Positions 1 through 4,401 of a stretch of 5,516 bases of DNA are shown one piece after another. The position numbers and the translations under genes were made by a program. Numbering within the stretch: position 1 is the first letter of the stretch; every line of letters begins with the position of its first letter. The DNA lies in contig CALKWL010000071.1 of the NCBI GenBank assembly GCA_938004235.1, forward strand, positions 1-5,516, given 5' to 3'. The stretch is from an uncultured Gammaproteobacteria bacterium. Its GTDB lineage: Bacteria; Pseudomonadota; Gammaproteobacteria; Halothiobacillales; Halothiobacillaceae. The notes beneath the pieces are model-generated. The model was not told where the DNA came from, did no database searches, and saw only the letters and a program-made list of their open reading frames with translations.

Positions 1-100
1 GGTTGTGAGGTTCATGAGGCTCATGCTTTACAGCACAGGTTTGGCAGTGGTCCGGTGGTGGGGGAAGAAGTTTGAATTCACCCTTTGTTTCTACTTTCAT
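1..100 (-). CDS. Partial small CxxC/His protein (N-terminal 33 residues)
   Basis: The ATG at 100-98 overlaps the stop of the preceding gene (ATGA, 97-100), and an AGG-rich Shine-Dalgarno lies in the tail of that gene (GAGGT, about 7 bases before the ATG). The frame stays open to the window edge, so only the first 33 residues are visible. They read MKVETKGEFKLL, then four prolines, then DHCQTCAVKHEPHEPHN. The CxxC followed by a His-rich HxPxxPHN stretch suggests a metal-binding knuckle. From memory this resembles the start of a small phage/ICE protein family that continues after PHN with a SLYYQ-like motif and ends in a Cys, but that part is outside the window. Seen: overlap, RBS, CxxC and His residues. 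Inferred: zinc binding and membership of an accessory mobile-element family. Function unknown. Confidence 0.75.
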   Translation of the reverse strand, partial: MKVETKGEFKLLPPPPDHCQTCAVKHEPHEPHN

Positions 101-339
101 GATGCCACCTCGTCGATTTGGCGCTGGATTTCTTGTTGAAACGGCCGTAAGGCTTGCGCCAGGCGTTTGACTTGCTCTAGCTGCCGGTGGCCACGAATCC
201 ACAGGGTTGGGTCCATGATTGGCGCGACTGACTCCGCCTGGCTGATGCGCTGGAGGAACCCAGAGAGGTTCAGGTCTTTGGCAAATTGGGCTAGGAGAAT
301 GAGCTGCTCTTGGGTTTGGGCGTATTCTTCGTCGGTCAT
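97..339 (-). CDS. Small helical hypothetical protein (80 aa)
   Basis: The product starts MTDEEYAQTQ and ends QIDEVAS. I place the start at the ATG at 339, because a GAGGAGT Shine-Dalgarno sits 6 bases upstream; a longer in-frame extension to 381 lies inside the upstream gene and has no RBS. The protein is predicted to be nearly all helix, hydrophilic, without membrane segments. A central stretch of about residues 27-45 (SGFLQRISQAESVAPIMDPT) looks like the conserved core, and the C-terminus (residues 51-79) is an amphipathic, Gln-rich helix. Its RBS lies in the last codons of the 106-aa gene, 4 bases separate the two reading frames, and its own stop overlaps the next start, so all three are probably translated together. 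I recall similar short proteins in mobile-element operons, but no function can be assigned. Confidence 0.8.
   Translation of the reverse strand: MTDEEYAQTQEQLILLAQFAKDLNLSGFLQRISQAESVAPIMDPTLWIRGHRQLEQVKRLAQALRPFQQEIQRQIDEVAS
139..148. repeat. Interspersed palindrome copy AAACGGCCGT
   Basis: A copy of the same palindrome as at 2193-2202 and 5347-5358, here inside the C-terminal coding region of the 80-aa helical protein. It shows the motif is not confined to the gene at the right end of the window. Confidence 0.5.
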
Positions 340-343
340 GTTT

Positions 344-664
344 TTACTCCTCGGCTGTTTCCTGGGAGAGGGGGCTGGCATAGGCGATGGCGGATTTGAA
401 TATCATGACGGGCTGGTTTTCCAAGAGGGAGTGTGCCCAGATGGTGTAGGTGCCGATTTCTAATATGGTGGCTTCCACCGGCAGGACGCTCGTGCTAAAA
501 ACGAAGGAATAGCTTTTGCCGATTTCCAGGTACTTGTGCTCGATGCGGCTGTCCAGGAGGCTAGCGTATTCGTTGATGATGGTGGCAATTTTGCCAGCTG
601 CGGGGTCATCGCCGAGCTTTTTCTTGAGTTGGTGCAGGTAATTGAGGTTTTGTTTGTGTGCCAT
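344..664 (-). CDS. Hypothetical protein (106 aa)
   Basis: ATG at 664 preceded by AAGGAGC with 6 bases of spacing, so the start is well supported. The first 45 residues (MAHKQNLNYLHQLKKKLGDD...) are predicted helical and basic. The rest (residues about 46-95, from YLEIGKSYSFVF to VMIFKSAIAYASP) alternates hydrophobic and polar residues as in a beta-rich fold. The C-terminus is acidic (QETAEE). No transmembrane segment or catalytic motif is visible. It follows the 40-aa membrane microprotein after a 58-base gap that holds a GC-rich hairpin (687-710), and it is followed 4 bases later by the 80-aa gene. I do not recognise the family. The helical N-terminus plus beta-rich half would suit a small adaptor or nucleic-acid-associated protein, but that is a guess. 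Confidence 0.8.
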   Translation of the reverse strand: MAHKQNLNYLHQLKKKLGDDPAAGKIATIINEYASLLDSRIEHKYLEIGKSYSFVFSTSVLPVEATILEIGTYTIWAHSLLENQPVMIFKSAIAYASPLSQETAEE

Positions 665-686
665 TTTTTGCTCCTTGAGAATGAAT

Positions 687-710
687 GCCCAGGCTGTGAT
701 GGGCCTGGGC
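687..710 (-). other. Intercistronic GC-rich hairpin
   Basis: Perfect 8-bp inverted repeat, GCCCAGGC at 687-694 and GCCTGGGC at 703-710, with an 8-base loop. It sits between the stop of the 40-aa microprotein and the RBS of the 106-aa gene, the only sizeable gap in this part of the operon. No U-tract follows on the minus strand, so it is not a canonical intrinsic terminator. It could act as an mRNA stabiliser, a processing site or an attenuating structure. Confidence 0.6.
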
Positions 711-722
711 TTATGGGGCGAG

Positions 723-845
723 CTACCACATCGGGTATCCGGCGCTGGTGAGGGCGAGGCCGGTGAGGAGGTAGCAGAGTGCCAGGGTTAATAGGGTGAT
801 GAGTAGTGCGTTGACGATGGCGCGGAGGTTGGCTTGTGGTTTCAT
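723..845 (-). CDS. Single-span membrane microprotein (40 aa)
   Basis: A small gene. The ATG at 845-843 overlaps the TGA of the upstream 285-aa gene (ATGA, 842-845) and has GGAG 8 bases before it, the same extended RBS style (GGAGCAA) as other genes here. The product begins MKPQANLRAIVNALL and ends TSAGYPMW. Residues about 9-34 form one uninterrupted hydrophobic segment rich in Leu, Ala and Thr. The positive charges (Lys2, Arg8) are before it and none after, which predicts the N-terminus inside. Translational coupling to the four-span membrane protein suggests a partner or regulator of that protein. A toxin-like or holin-like role cannot be excluded. No family recognised. Confidence 0.72.
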   Translation of the reverse strand: MKPQANLRAIVNALLITLLTLALCYLLTGLALTSAGYPMW

Positions 846-1699
846 GGGGTTGCTCCGTTTATGCTGCCGTTGAGTTCCTTTCTGATTTGGCCAACGTACT
901 GGCGGGAAACGCCTACGGTTTCGCTTACTTCGGTATTGGTTGCGGAGGGGTTTCCCGAAAGCACATGGTAAATTTCCAGCGCTTTCCCCGAAAGCTCATC
1001 CAGTTTCGCTGGTTTCGGTTGCGCTTTCGCTTTGGTTTCGGTGGAAACTTGCCGCGCTTTCGCTTCAATCCGGGCGAGTTTGGCAGCTGCTTCGGCTTCG
1101 GCTTTGATTTGCAGGCGGACGCGCTCGGCTTCTTTGTCGGCGGCTATCTGCTGGCGCTCAAATTCTTTGTCTCTTTGGGCTTCTTCTTGCTGCTGCGCTT
1201 TTTGCTTGGCTTCTTCTGCGGCTTGGCGCTGAGCGGCATCGGCTGCGGTTTTTGATTTGTGTTTGGCATCGTGCATGACCATGCGGGCGGCGTAGACGGT
1301 GGCGGCGAGCAGGAAGAGGGCGGTACCGATGGTGGCGGTGGTGGTTTCTTCGACTACCCAGAGGGCAGTGATGCCAATGACCAGGTAGAGGCCGGGGAGG
1401 ATGGCGGCGCGCCAGCCTGCGCCATGGTGGTGGGCTTCGATGGCACTGTGGAAGGCCATGAATCCGGCCGCTTCCAGGCCGCCAGCGGCAACCAGGCCAA
1501 CGAGGATGGCCAGCGTGATGGCGGCCGTGTGTGGCAATGCTTCTGGCAGCCGTTCAAAGAAGGCGGTGGCGATGGCCAGGGCGAAGAAGGCGGCCGGGGC
1601 CAACGGGGTGAGGGTGGGGGCCATTTCGGTGAAGCCGCTGAAGCTGATGGCGGCGCACATGCGGAAGAAGTCGCGGGTGGTTTTGGTTATTTTTTCCAT
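842..1699 (-). CDS. Four-span membrane protein with coiled coil and C-terminal HTH (285 aa)
   Basis: The start at ATG 1699 is supported by AAGGAG 8 bases upstream. Hydrophobic segments at about residues 28-48, 58-82, 98-116 and 121-141 predict four membrane spans with both ends in the cytoplasm. Residues about 145-227 are an uninterrupted charged Ala/Glu/Lys/Gln-rich region expected to form a long coiled coil. Residues about 233-276 (from LDELSGKALEIYHVL through TNTEVSETVGVSRQYVGQIR) look like a helix-turn-helix, with VSRQYVGQIRKEL as recognition helix. The protein would therefore hold a DNA-binding domain at the end of a rod about 80 residues long anchored in the membrane. Four spans followed by a DNA-binding tail recall DUF2637/Spd-type plasmid spread proteins of actinobacteria in layout only; homology is not shown. 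It overlaps the 191-aa gene by 13 bases and the 40-aa gene by 4. Confidence 0.88.
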   Translation of the reverse strand: MEKITKTTRDFFRMCAAISFSGFTEMAPTLTPLAPAAFFALAIATAFFERLPEALPHTAAITLAILVGLVAAGGLEAAGFMAFHSAIEAHHHGAGWRAAILPGLYLVIGITALWVVEETTTATIGTALFLLAATVYAARMVMHDAKHKSKTAADAAQRQAAEEAKQKAQQQEEAQRDKEFERQQIAADKEAERVRLQIKAEAEAAAKLARIEAKARQVSTETKAKAQPKPAKLDELSGKALEIYHVLSGNPSATNTEVSETVGVSRQYVGQIRKELNGSINGATP

Positions 1700-2262
1700 G
1701 TTTGATTCTCCTTTGTGGCTTGTTGGTCATGCCATGCTTCCGCAGCGCGGCAGTAGCCAATAATCTCATTCGGATGCCAGCCGTTGTCGGTTAGGGTGAC
1801 CAGATGGGCGAATAACGATACGATTTGCCCTTTGGCCACGATGCCGTCACTGGTGGCAGCCGGGGCATAGATGTAGCGCAGGTTGCGCCCGGTGAGGCGG
1901 GTGATCCCAAACTCTATCATGTCAAAATCGGTGCTGGCGATGCTTGCTGGCGTTGCGTTGGTTAAGCCAATGTAGATGGCTGCCAGGGCGCATATCCGCC
2001 ACTCTTCATGCCGTTCGTAGTGATAGAACCCGTGCTGCACACGTTCAACGAATTTGCCACGCGCCACGTCGTAAAGGGACCAGCCAACCGCGAGGTAGTG
2101 GGCTATTGGCTGGAGGTGGATTACCTGTGGCTGATAGAGCTGGCTCCATTCCTGGGCGGCGATGACGACGGCGGGGGCTGGCTGTGGCTGGGAAACGGCC
2201 GTGACAACGTTGTAACCGGTTAGGGGCTGCTCTGTGAGTGTGATGTATTTATCGCCTAGCAT
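1687..2262 (-). CDS. Hypothetical protein (191 aa)
   Basis: ATG at 2262 with a purine-rich AAGGGGG about 8 bases upstream inside the end of the 81-aa gene; the two overlap by 7 bases, and the 3' end overlaps the four-span membrane gene by 13. The product starts MLGDKYITLTEQPLTGYNVV. Residues about 22-60 are Pro/Gln/Ala-rich. The middle (residues about 64-118) is rich in aromatic and charged residues (YHYERHEEWRICALAAIYIG), and the C-terminal third (residues about 119-182) reads as a mixed alpha/beta or helical domain. No membrane span, signal peptide or catalytic signature is evident. It ends with a lysine-rich tail. Its position immediately before the membrane/HTH protein suggests a shared process. 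Family not recognised. Confidence 0.82.
   Translation of the reverse strand: MLGDKYITLTEQPLTGYNVVTAVSQPQPAPAVVIAAQEWSQLYQPQVIHLQPIAHYLAVGWSLYDVARGKFVERVQHGFYHYERHEEWRICALAAIYIGLTNATPASIASTDFDMIEFGITRLTGRNLRYIYAPAATSDGIVAKGQIVSLFAHLVTLTDNGWHPNEIIGYCRAAEAWHDQQATKENQTWKK
2193..2202. repeat. Interspersed palindrome copy AAACGGCCGT
   Basis: One of five copies of the octamer ACGGCCGT in the window (others at 141-148, 5305-5312, 5349-5356 and 5436-5443). It lies inside the N-terminal coding part of the 191-aa protein. Frequent copies of a single palindrome spread through genes resemble HIP1-type interspersed palindromes of cyanobacteria in behaviour, though the sequence differs. Confidence 0.5.
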
Positions 2263-2501
2263 TGCCGACGCCCCCTTTGCCCTGTTGATTCGGGGAAGGT
2301 GCGGGCGGCGCGGGCATTTGCTTTCATGCGGCCAATTTGATTGCGGCCGTCCACAACGAATTGAGAGTCAGGATCGCCCATGTTGATGCCTGGATACTCC
2401 CAGGAGGTTGGGTGCTCTGGCGTCAGCGTGTCTGCCAGCCGGTCCGTGCGCATTTGTTTGAGGGCTGTGCCCATTCGTTTGAGGAATTTTTCTTTTTTCA
2501 C
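2256..2501 (-). CDS. Hypothetical protein, GTG start (81 aa)
   Basis: I choose the GTG at 2501 as start: GGAG lies 6 bases upstream (2508-2511), and the GTG overlaps the TGA of the 55-aa microprotein as GTGA. The frame stays open upstream to a TTG at 2720, but that longer version has no RBS and would be read through a region better explained by the microprotein. The product begins VKKEKFLKRMGTALKQMRTDR, a basic helical N-terminus, followed by a Pro-rich segment with SWEYPGINMGDPDSQFVVDG (residues about 33-52) that looks like the conserved part, and ends in a basic tail rich in Arg. No membrane segment. The many Arg/Lys residues would allow nucleic acid or phospholipid contact, but no family is recognised. 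It overlaps the next gene by 7 bases. Confidence 0.65.
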   Translation of the reverse strand: MKKEKFLKRMGTALKQMRTDRLADTLTPEHPTSWEYPGINMGDPDSQFVVDGRNQIGRMKANARAARTFPESTGQRGRRQC

Positions 2502-2665
2502 TTTAGTCTCCGTTTTCTTTTCCAGTAACTGCGCATGCGCTTGTAGGTTTTTTGTGAGCCTTTTCGCACCTGCTCGGCGCGCACTATGTAGACGTGCCAC
2601 AAGCCGAAAAGGGCAATCCCGCTCATTATCAGAAACCTTATTTCGCATATCTCGCAAGCTGTCAT
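2498..2665 (-). CDS. Single-span membrane microprotein with basic tail (55 aa)
   Basis: A small reading frame from ATG 2665 to TGA 2498-2500, whose stop overlaps the GTG of the 81-aa gene. The product reads MTACEICEIR, then a hydrophobic span at about residues 11-28 (FLIMSGIALFGLWHVYIV), then a strongly basic tail (residues 29-55, 13 Lys/Arg, ending KRKRRLK). By the positive-inside rule the tail is cytoplasmic. The N-terminus holds a CxxC (Cys4, Cys7). No good Shine-Dalgarno precedes ATG 2665; the internal ATG at 2626 has AAGG 9 bases upstream and would give 42 residues with most of the span. A competing frame (TTG 2720 reading into the 81-aa gene) covers the same DNA. Because of the span, the basic tail and the GTGA junction I prefer this frame, but the start is uncertain. 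Confidence 0.6.
   Translation of the reverse strand: MTACEICEIRFLIMSGIALFGLWHVYIVRAEQVRKGSQKTYKRMRSYWKRKRRLK
2508..2511 (-). promoter_or_regulatory. RBS deciding the GTG start at 2501
   Basis: GGAG six bases before GTG 2501, inside the 3' end of the 55-aa microprotein gene. It is the main reason to split the long frame 2720-2256 and start the 81-aa protein at GTG. Confidence 0.6.
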
Positions 2666-2748
2666 TTGTTGTCTTTTGGTGGTGTTTGGTGGTGGTGTTA
2701 CCAGAGGTCACCGCCACCAAATCACATAAGGTTTTGGGGAGGGTAGGG

Positions 2749-3357
2749 CTAACGCTCTAGCCATGCCTTCGCCTTTTTTGCTCCTTCGTCTGTTACGACA
2801 GGCGCATGGTTGTAAATCGCTGACCGATGCAGCAGCCCGGCTTCTTTGAGTTGAGTGATCAGAAAGTTGTACTGCTCATCTGACCAGCCACGTGCGCGCC
2901 CTTCTCTGAGGCTGAATTGCTTTTTTTGCTTGGGGTCTAACACATCGGTTAACCATTTGCGGAATGCGCCCGGTTCTGGCTGCCAGATGCGCTGCGGCGG
3001 GTTGCCGTTGCCTAAATCTAATGTGATGTCTTTGGAGGCTGGCGGGCGCGTGACGGTTTGGCCGTACTCTGTTTTGTGGAACGTGCGCTGGGGCTTGAAC
3101 TCTGCCAGACGTTCTTTCAGCATGAAGATGCCACCGATGCCCGCAAACGAAAAGGCAAAACCGGGCAGCATTAGCCACAGTTCGCCATAGCCGACGGCCA
3201 AAAAGACAAAGGCAAAGCCAAGACCAATGCTGAACCAGTAGGTATAGTTTTTGCCTGCTGGAGAGAGCACAAATGCGTCGATGCTTTGCAGGAAACGGGC
3301 GCTTTCCCGTTCCTCGACGATGGGGTGGGGGGGGGCTGTTTTTTGATAATTTTCCAT
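2749..3357 (-). CDS. Two-span membrane protein with winged-helix-like C-terminus (202 aa)
   Basis: ATG at 3357 preceded by AAAGGAG with 7 bases of spacing. The N-terminal 36 residues are cytoplasmic-looking and contain a Pro-rich stretch encoded by a C9 tract (codons 8-11). Two hydrophobic segments at about residues 39-57 and 60-80 with a short GYGE turn form a membrane hairpin, so both ends should be cytoplasmic. Residues about 85-130 are a polar linker. Residues about 131-202 (FRKWLTDVL..., FSLREGRARGWSDEQYNFLI, LKEAGLLHRSAIY..., VTDEGAKKAKAWLER) have the helix-helix-helix-hairpin rhythm of a winged helix: a recognition-type helix followed by GLL and a T(D)EGxxxxxxWL ending. Membrane hairpin plus winged helix suggests a membrane-tethered DNA-binding protein. 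No exact family name can be given. The gene starts after a 104-base intercistronic region that may contain control signals. Confidence 0.87.
   Translation of the reverse strand: MENYQKTAPPHPIVEERESARFLQSIDAFVLSPAGKNYTYWFSIGLGFAFVFLAVGYGELWLMLPGFAFSFAGIGGIFMLKERLAEFKPQRTFHKTEYGQTVTRPPASKDITLDLGNGNPPQRIWQPEPGAFRKWLTDVLDPKQKKQFSLREGRARGWSDEQYNFLITQLKEAGLLHRSAIYNHAPVVTDEGAKKAKAWLER
3327..3335 (-). repeat. C9 homopolymer in codons 8-11 of the two-span membrane gene
   Basis: Nine consecutive G on the + strand, encoding the end of Ala8, Pro9, Pro10 and the start of His11. Length change would switch the protein off before its membrane hairpin. Confidence 0.7.
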
Positions 3358-3461
3358 GTGTTGCTCCTTTTGTTAGAATTGATTTAGCCGGGTTGCACAA
3401 GTTTGTGCTTGTTGCTCCTTTCCCGGTGAGGCTGACCTGCACACGGTCAGCCTCTTTTTGT
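3358..3461 (-). other. Intercistronic region with dyad and orphan Shine-Dalgarno
   Basis: This gap of 104 bases holds three elements. A 10-bp hairpin lies at 3428-3454. A dyad GCACAA-GT-TTGTGC lies at 3395-3408. A perfect extended Shine-Dalgarno (AAAGGAGCAA on the minus strand, 3412-3421) has no start codon at a usable distance, the first TTG being about 14 bases away. The sequence GTTGCTCCTTT occurs here and again just before the membrane gene start (3359-3370), so the orphan RBS may be a duplicated or decayed gene start. Confidence 0.5.
3428..3459 (+). terminator. Intrinsic-terminator-like hairpin, U-tract on the + strand
   Basis: Perfect 10-bp stem GAGGCTGACC (3428-3437) and GGTCAGCCTC (3445-3454), 7-base loop, followed on the + strand by TTTTT (3455-3459). 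On the minus strand the hairpin begins 7 bases after the stop of the small basic protein gene, where a terminator would be expected, but there the run is an A-tract upstream and no U-tract follows. It should stop antisense transcripts and may act as an mRNA 3'-end or processing structure for the sense operon. Confidence 0.65.
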
Positions 3462-3671
3462 TTATAAGCTGTGCTGCCCCATCGGAATTTCCAGGGGCTT
3501 GAGTTTGCCGCGCCGGACCAGCTCCTCTAGCCTGGCGATTTGGGCGCGGTTGGCGGCGAGTTTTTTGGCGTTGGGAAAACGCCGCTTTTTGGTCTCGATG
3601 GCGTTTCGGGTCCAGTCGGCGTTATGGGTGTGCGCCCGGCGTTGGGGGACGAAGTTGAAGCTGCTACTCAT
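3462..3671 (-). CDS. Small basic hypothetical protein (69 aa)
   Basis: The favoured start is ATG 3671, which lies inside the final codons of the acidic-tail gene (overlap 3664-3671) and allows re-initiation by the same ribosome; an in-frame ATG at 3680 would add MTT, and neither has a convincing Shine-Dalgarno. The product begins MSSSFNFVPQRRAHTHNADW. Residues about 15-35 are rich in Arg, Lys and Asn (TRNAIETKKRRFPNAKKL), followed by an Ala/Arg/Glu helix (AANRAQIARLEELVRRGKL) and a short C-terminal KPLEIPMGQHSL. It is strongly basic, in contrast with the extremely acidic tail of the coupled upstream protein, so a direct charge-based pairing or a nucleic-acid-binding role is plausible. The family is not recognised. 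Confidence 0.68.
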   Translation of the reverse strand: MSSSFNFVPQRRAHTHNADWTRNAIETKKRRFPNAKKLAANRAQIARLEELVRRGKLKPLEIPMGQHSL

Positions 3672-4401
3672 CGTCGTCATCCCAGTCTTCATCTTCGTAA
3701 TCGTCCTCATCATCTTCTTTCAGGTTAAAGGTGAAGGGTTTGTTTTCACGGATAAAGGCGCTAAAGGTCTCTGCGGAGGTGCCCCAGCCAAGCTCTCTGC
3801 GAACATCCTGGAGATATTCGGCATTTACGTGATCGAGCGCAGCCAATTCTTCCCAATGCTCCTCGTCGATGCGCATGTGGCTAAGGTCTGATCTCAAGTT
3901 CTTTTTGTGCCACAATGGTTCTGGTCCTGCATCTGGCAACGGGGGAATCCCGGTCAAATCGCCATCGATGCAGACAAAAACCGCATAACCTTTGCGCTGC
4001 TGTAGGGCATCCGCTGAACGATGTGCTGTGGCCAAGCGCATCTCATCGGGGCAATCAAAATAGTAGTTGTGGTTGCCCCAGCTATCTGACTGTTTCCAGT
4101 TTGATTCCTGCGGCATTTCTACCCCTACAGGTGCAAGAACAATGCACTGACGAACTGAGGAATGGTGAACCTGGTAAAGCTTGCCGGTGAAATACTTTAC
4201 CTTTCGGCCAGCGGCCTCCAATTCATCATCAACAATGTTGTGAACAGCGGTGCGAGCCATTGACTCTAAATAACCGATCACCGTGTTGGCGGACTCATCC
4301 TCGGCAATCTCGGCCACCAGTTTGATTGATGGCCGGGTGTTGGTGTAATCACCCAGGTTTTGCGTCATACCAAATTCAACTTCAACTTGCGTGACTTTCA
4401 T
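3664..4401 (-). CDS. Protein with strongly acidic C-terminal tail (245 aa)
   Basis: I choose ATG 4401 (MKVTQVEVEF) because GGAG at 4407-4410 is 5 bases upstream; the adjacent ATG 4404 is only 2 bases from it, and a longer frame to 4512 is an overlap with the zinc-ribbon gene. The N-terminal 65 residues (MKVTQVEVEFGMTQNLGDYTN onward, then a helix ending about residue 65) look like one small beta/alpha domain. The middle (residues about 68-160) holds two beta-rich stretches (CIVLAPVGVEM, YAVFVCIDGDL) and aromatic residues. Residues about 178-204 are helical. Residues 229-245 are an acidic tail with 15 Asp/Glu of 17 residues, broken only by Tyr and Trp. Such tails occur in single-stranded-DNA-binding and DNA-mimic proteins and recruit partners, but no OB fold can be proven by eye. 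Role uncertain. Confidence 0.85.
   Translation of the reverse strand: MKVTQVEVEFGMTQNLGDYTNTRPSIKLVAEIAEDESANTVIGYLESMARTAVHNIVDDELEAAGRKVKYFTGKLYQVHHSSVRQCIVLAPVGVEMPQESNWKQSDSWGNHNYYFDCPDEMRLATAHRSADALQQRKGYAVFVCIDGDLTGIPPLPDAGPEPLWHKKNLRSDLSHMRIDEEHWEELAALDHVNAEYLQDVRRELGWGTSAETFSAFIRENKPFTFNLKEDDEDDYEDEDWDDDDE

Noticed and set aside
836..1705. Long open frames on the + strand opposite the four-span membrane gene, including Gly-rich and Phe-rich products
   Set aside because: They mirror the codon bias of the minus-strand gene, have low-complexity composition (Gly/Glu or Phe/Gly repeats) and no good RBS.
2666..2748. CACCACCAAA-type direct repeat and imperfect GGTGG/CCACC hairpin as a repeat or terminator
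   Set aside because: Two short copies only, imperfect stem and no U-tract; not enough to call an element.
3372..3400. Promoter TTGTGC-17-TCTAAC before the two-span membrane gene
   Set aside because: The predicted start of the transcript would fall on the Shine-Dalgarno itself, leaving almost no leader; hexamer matches are only partial.
2876..3442. 188-codon minus-strand frame overlapping the two-span membrane gene
   Set aside because: Arg/His/Pro-rich product typical of a shifted frame; the other frame has a strong RBS, membrane spans and a winged-helix-like domain.
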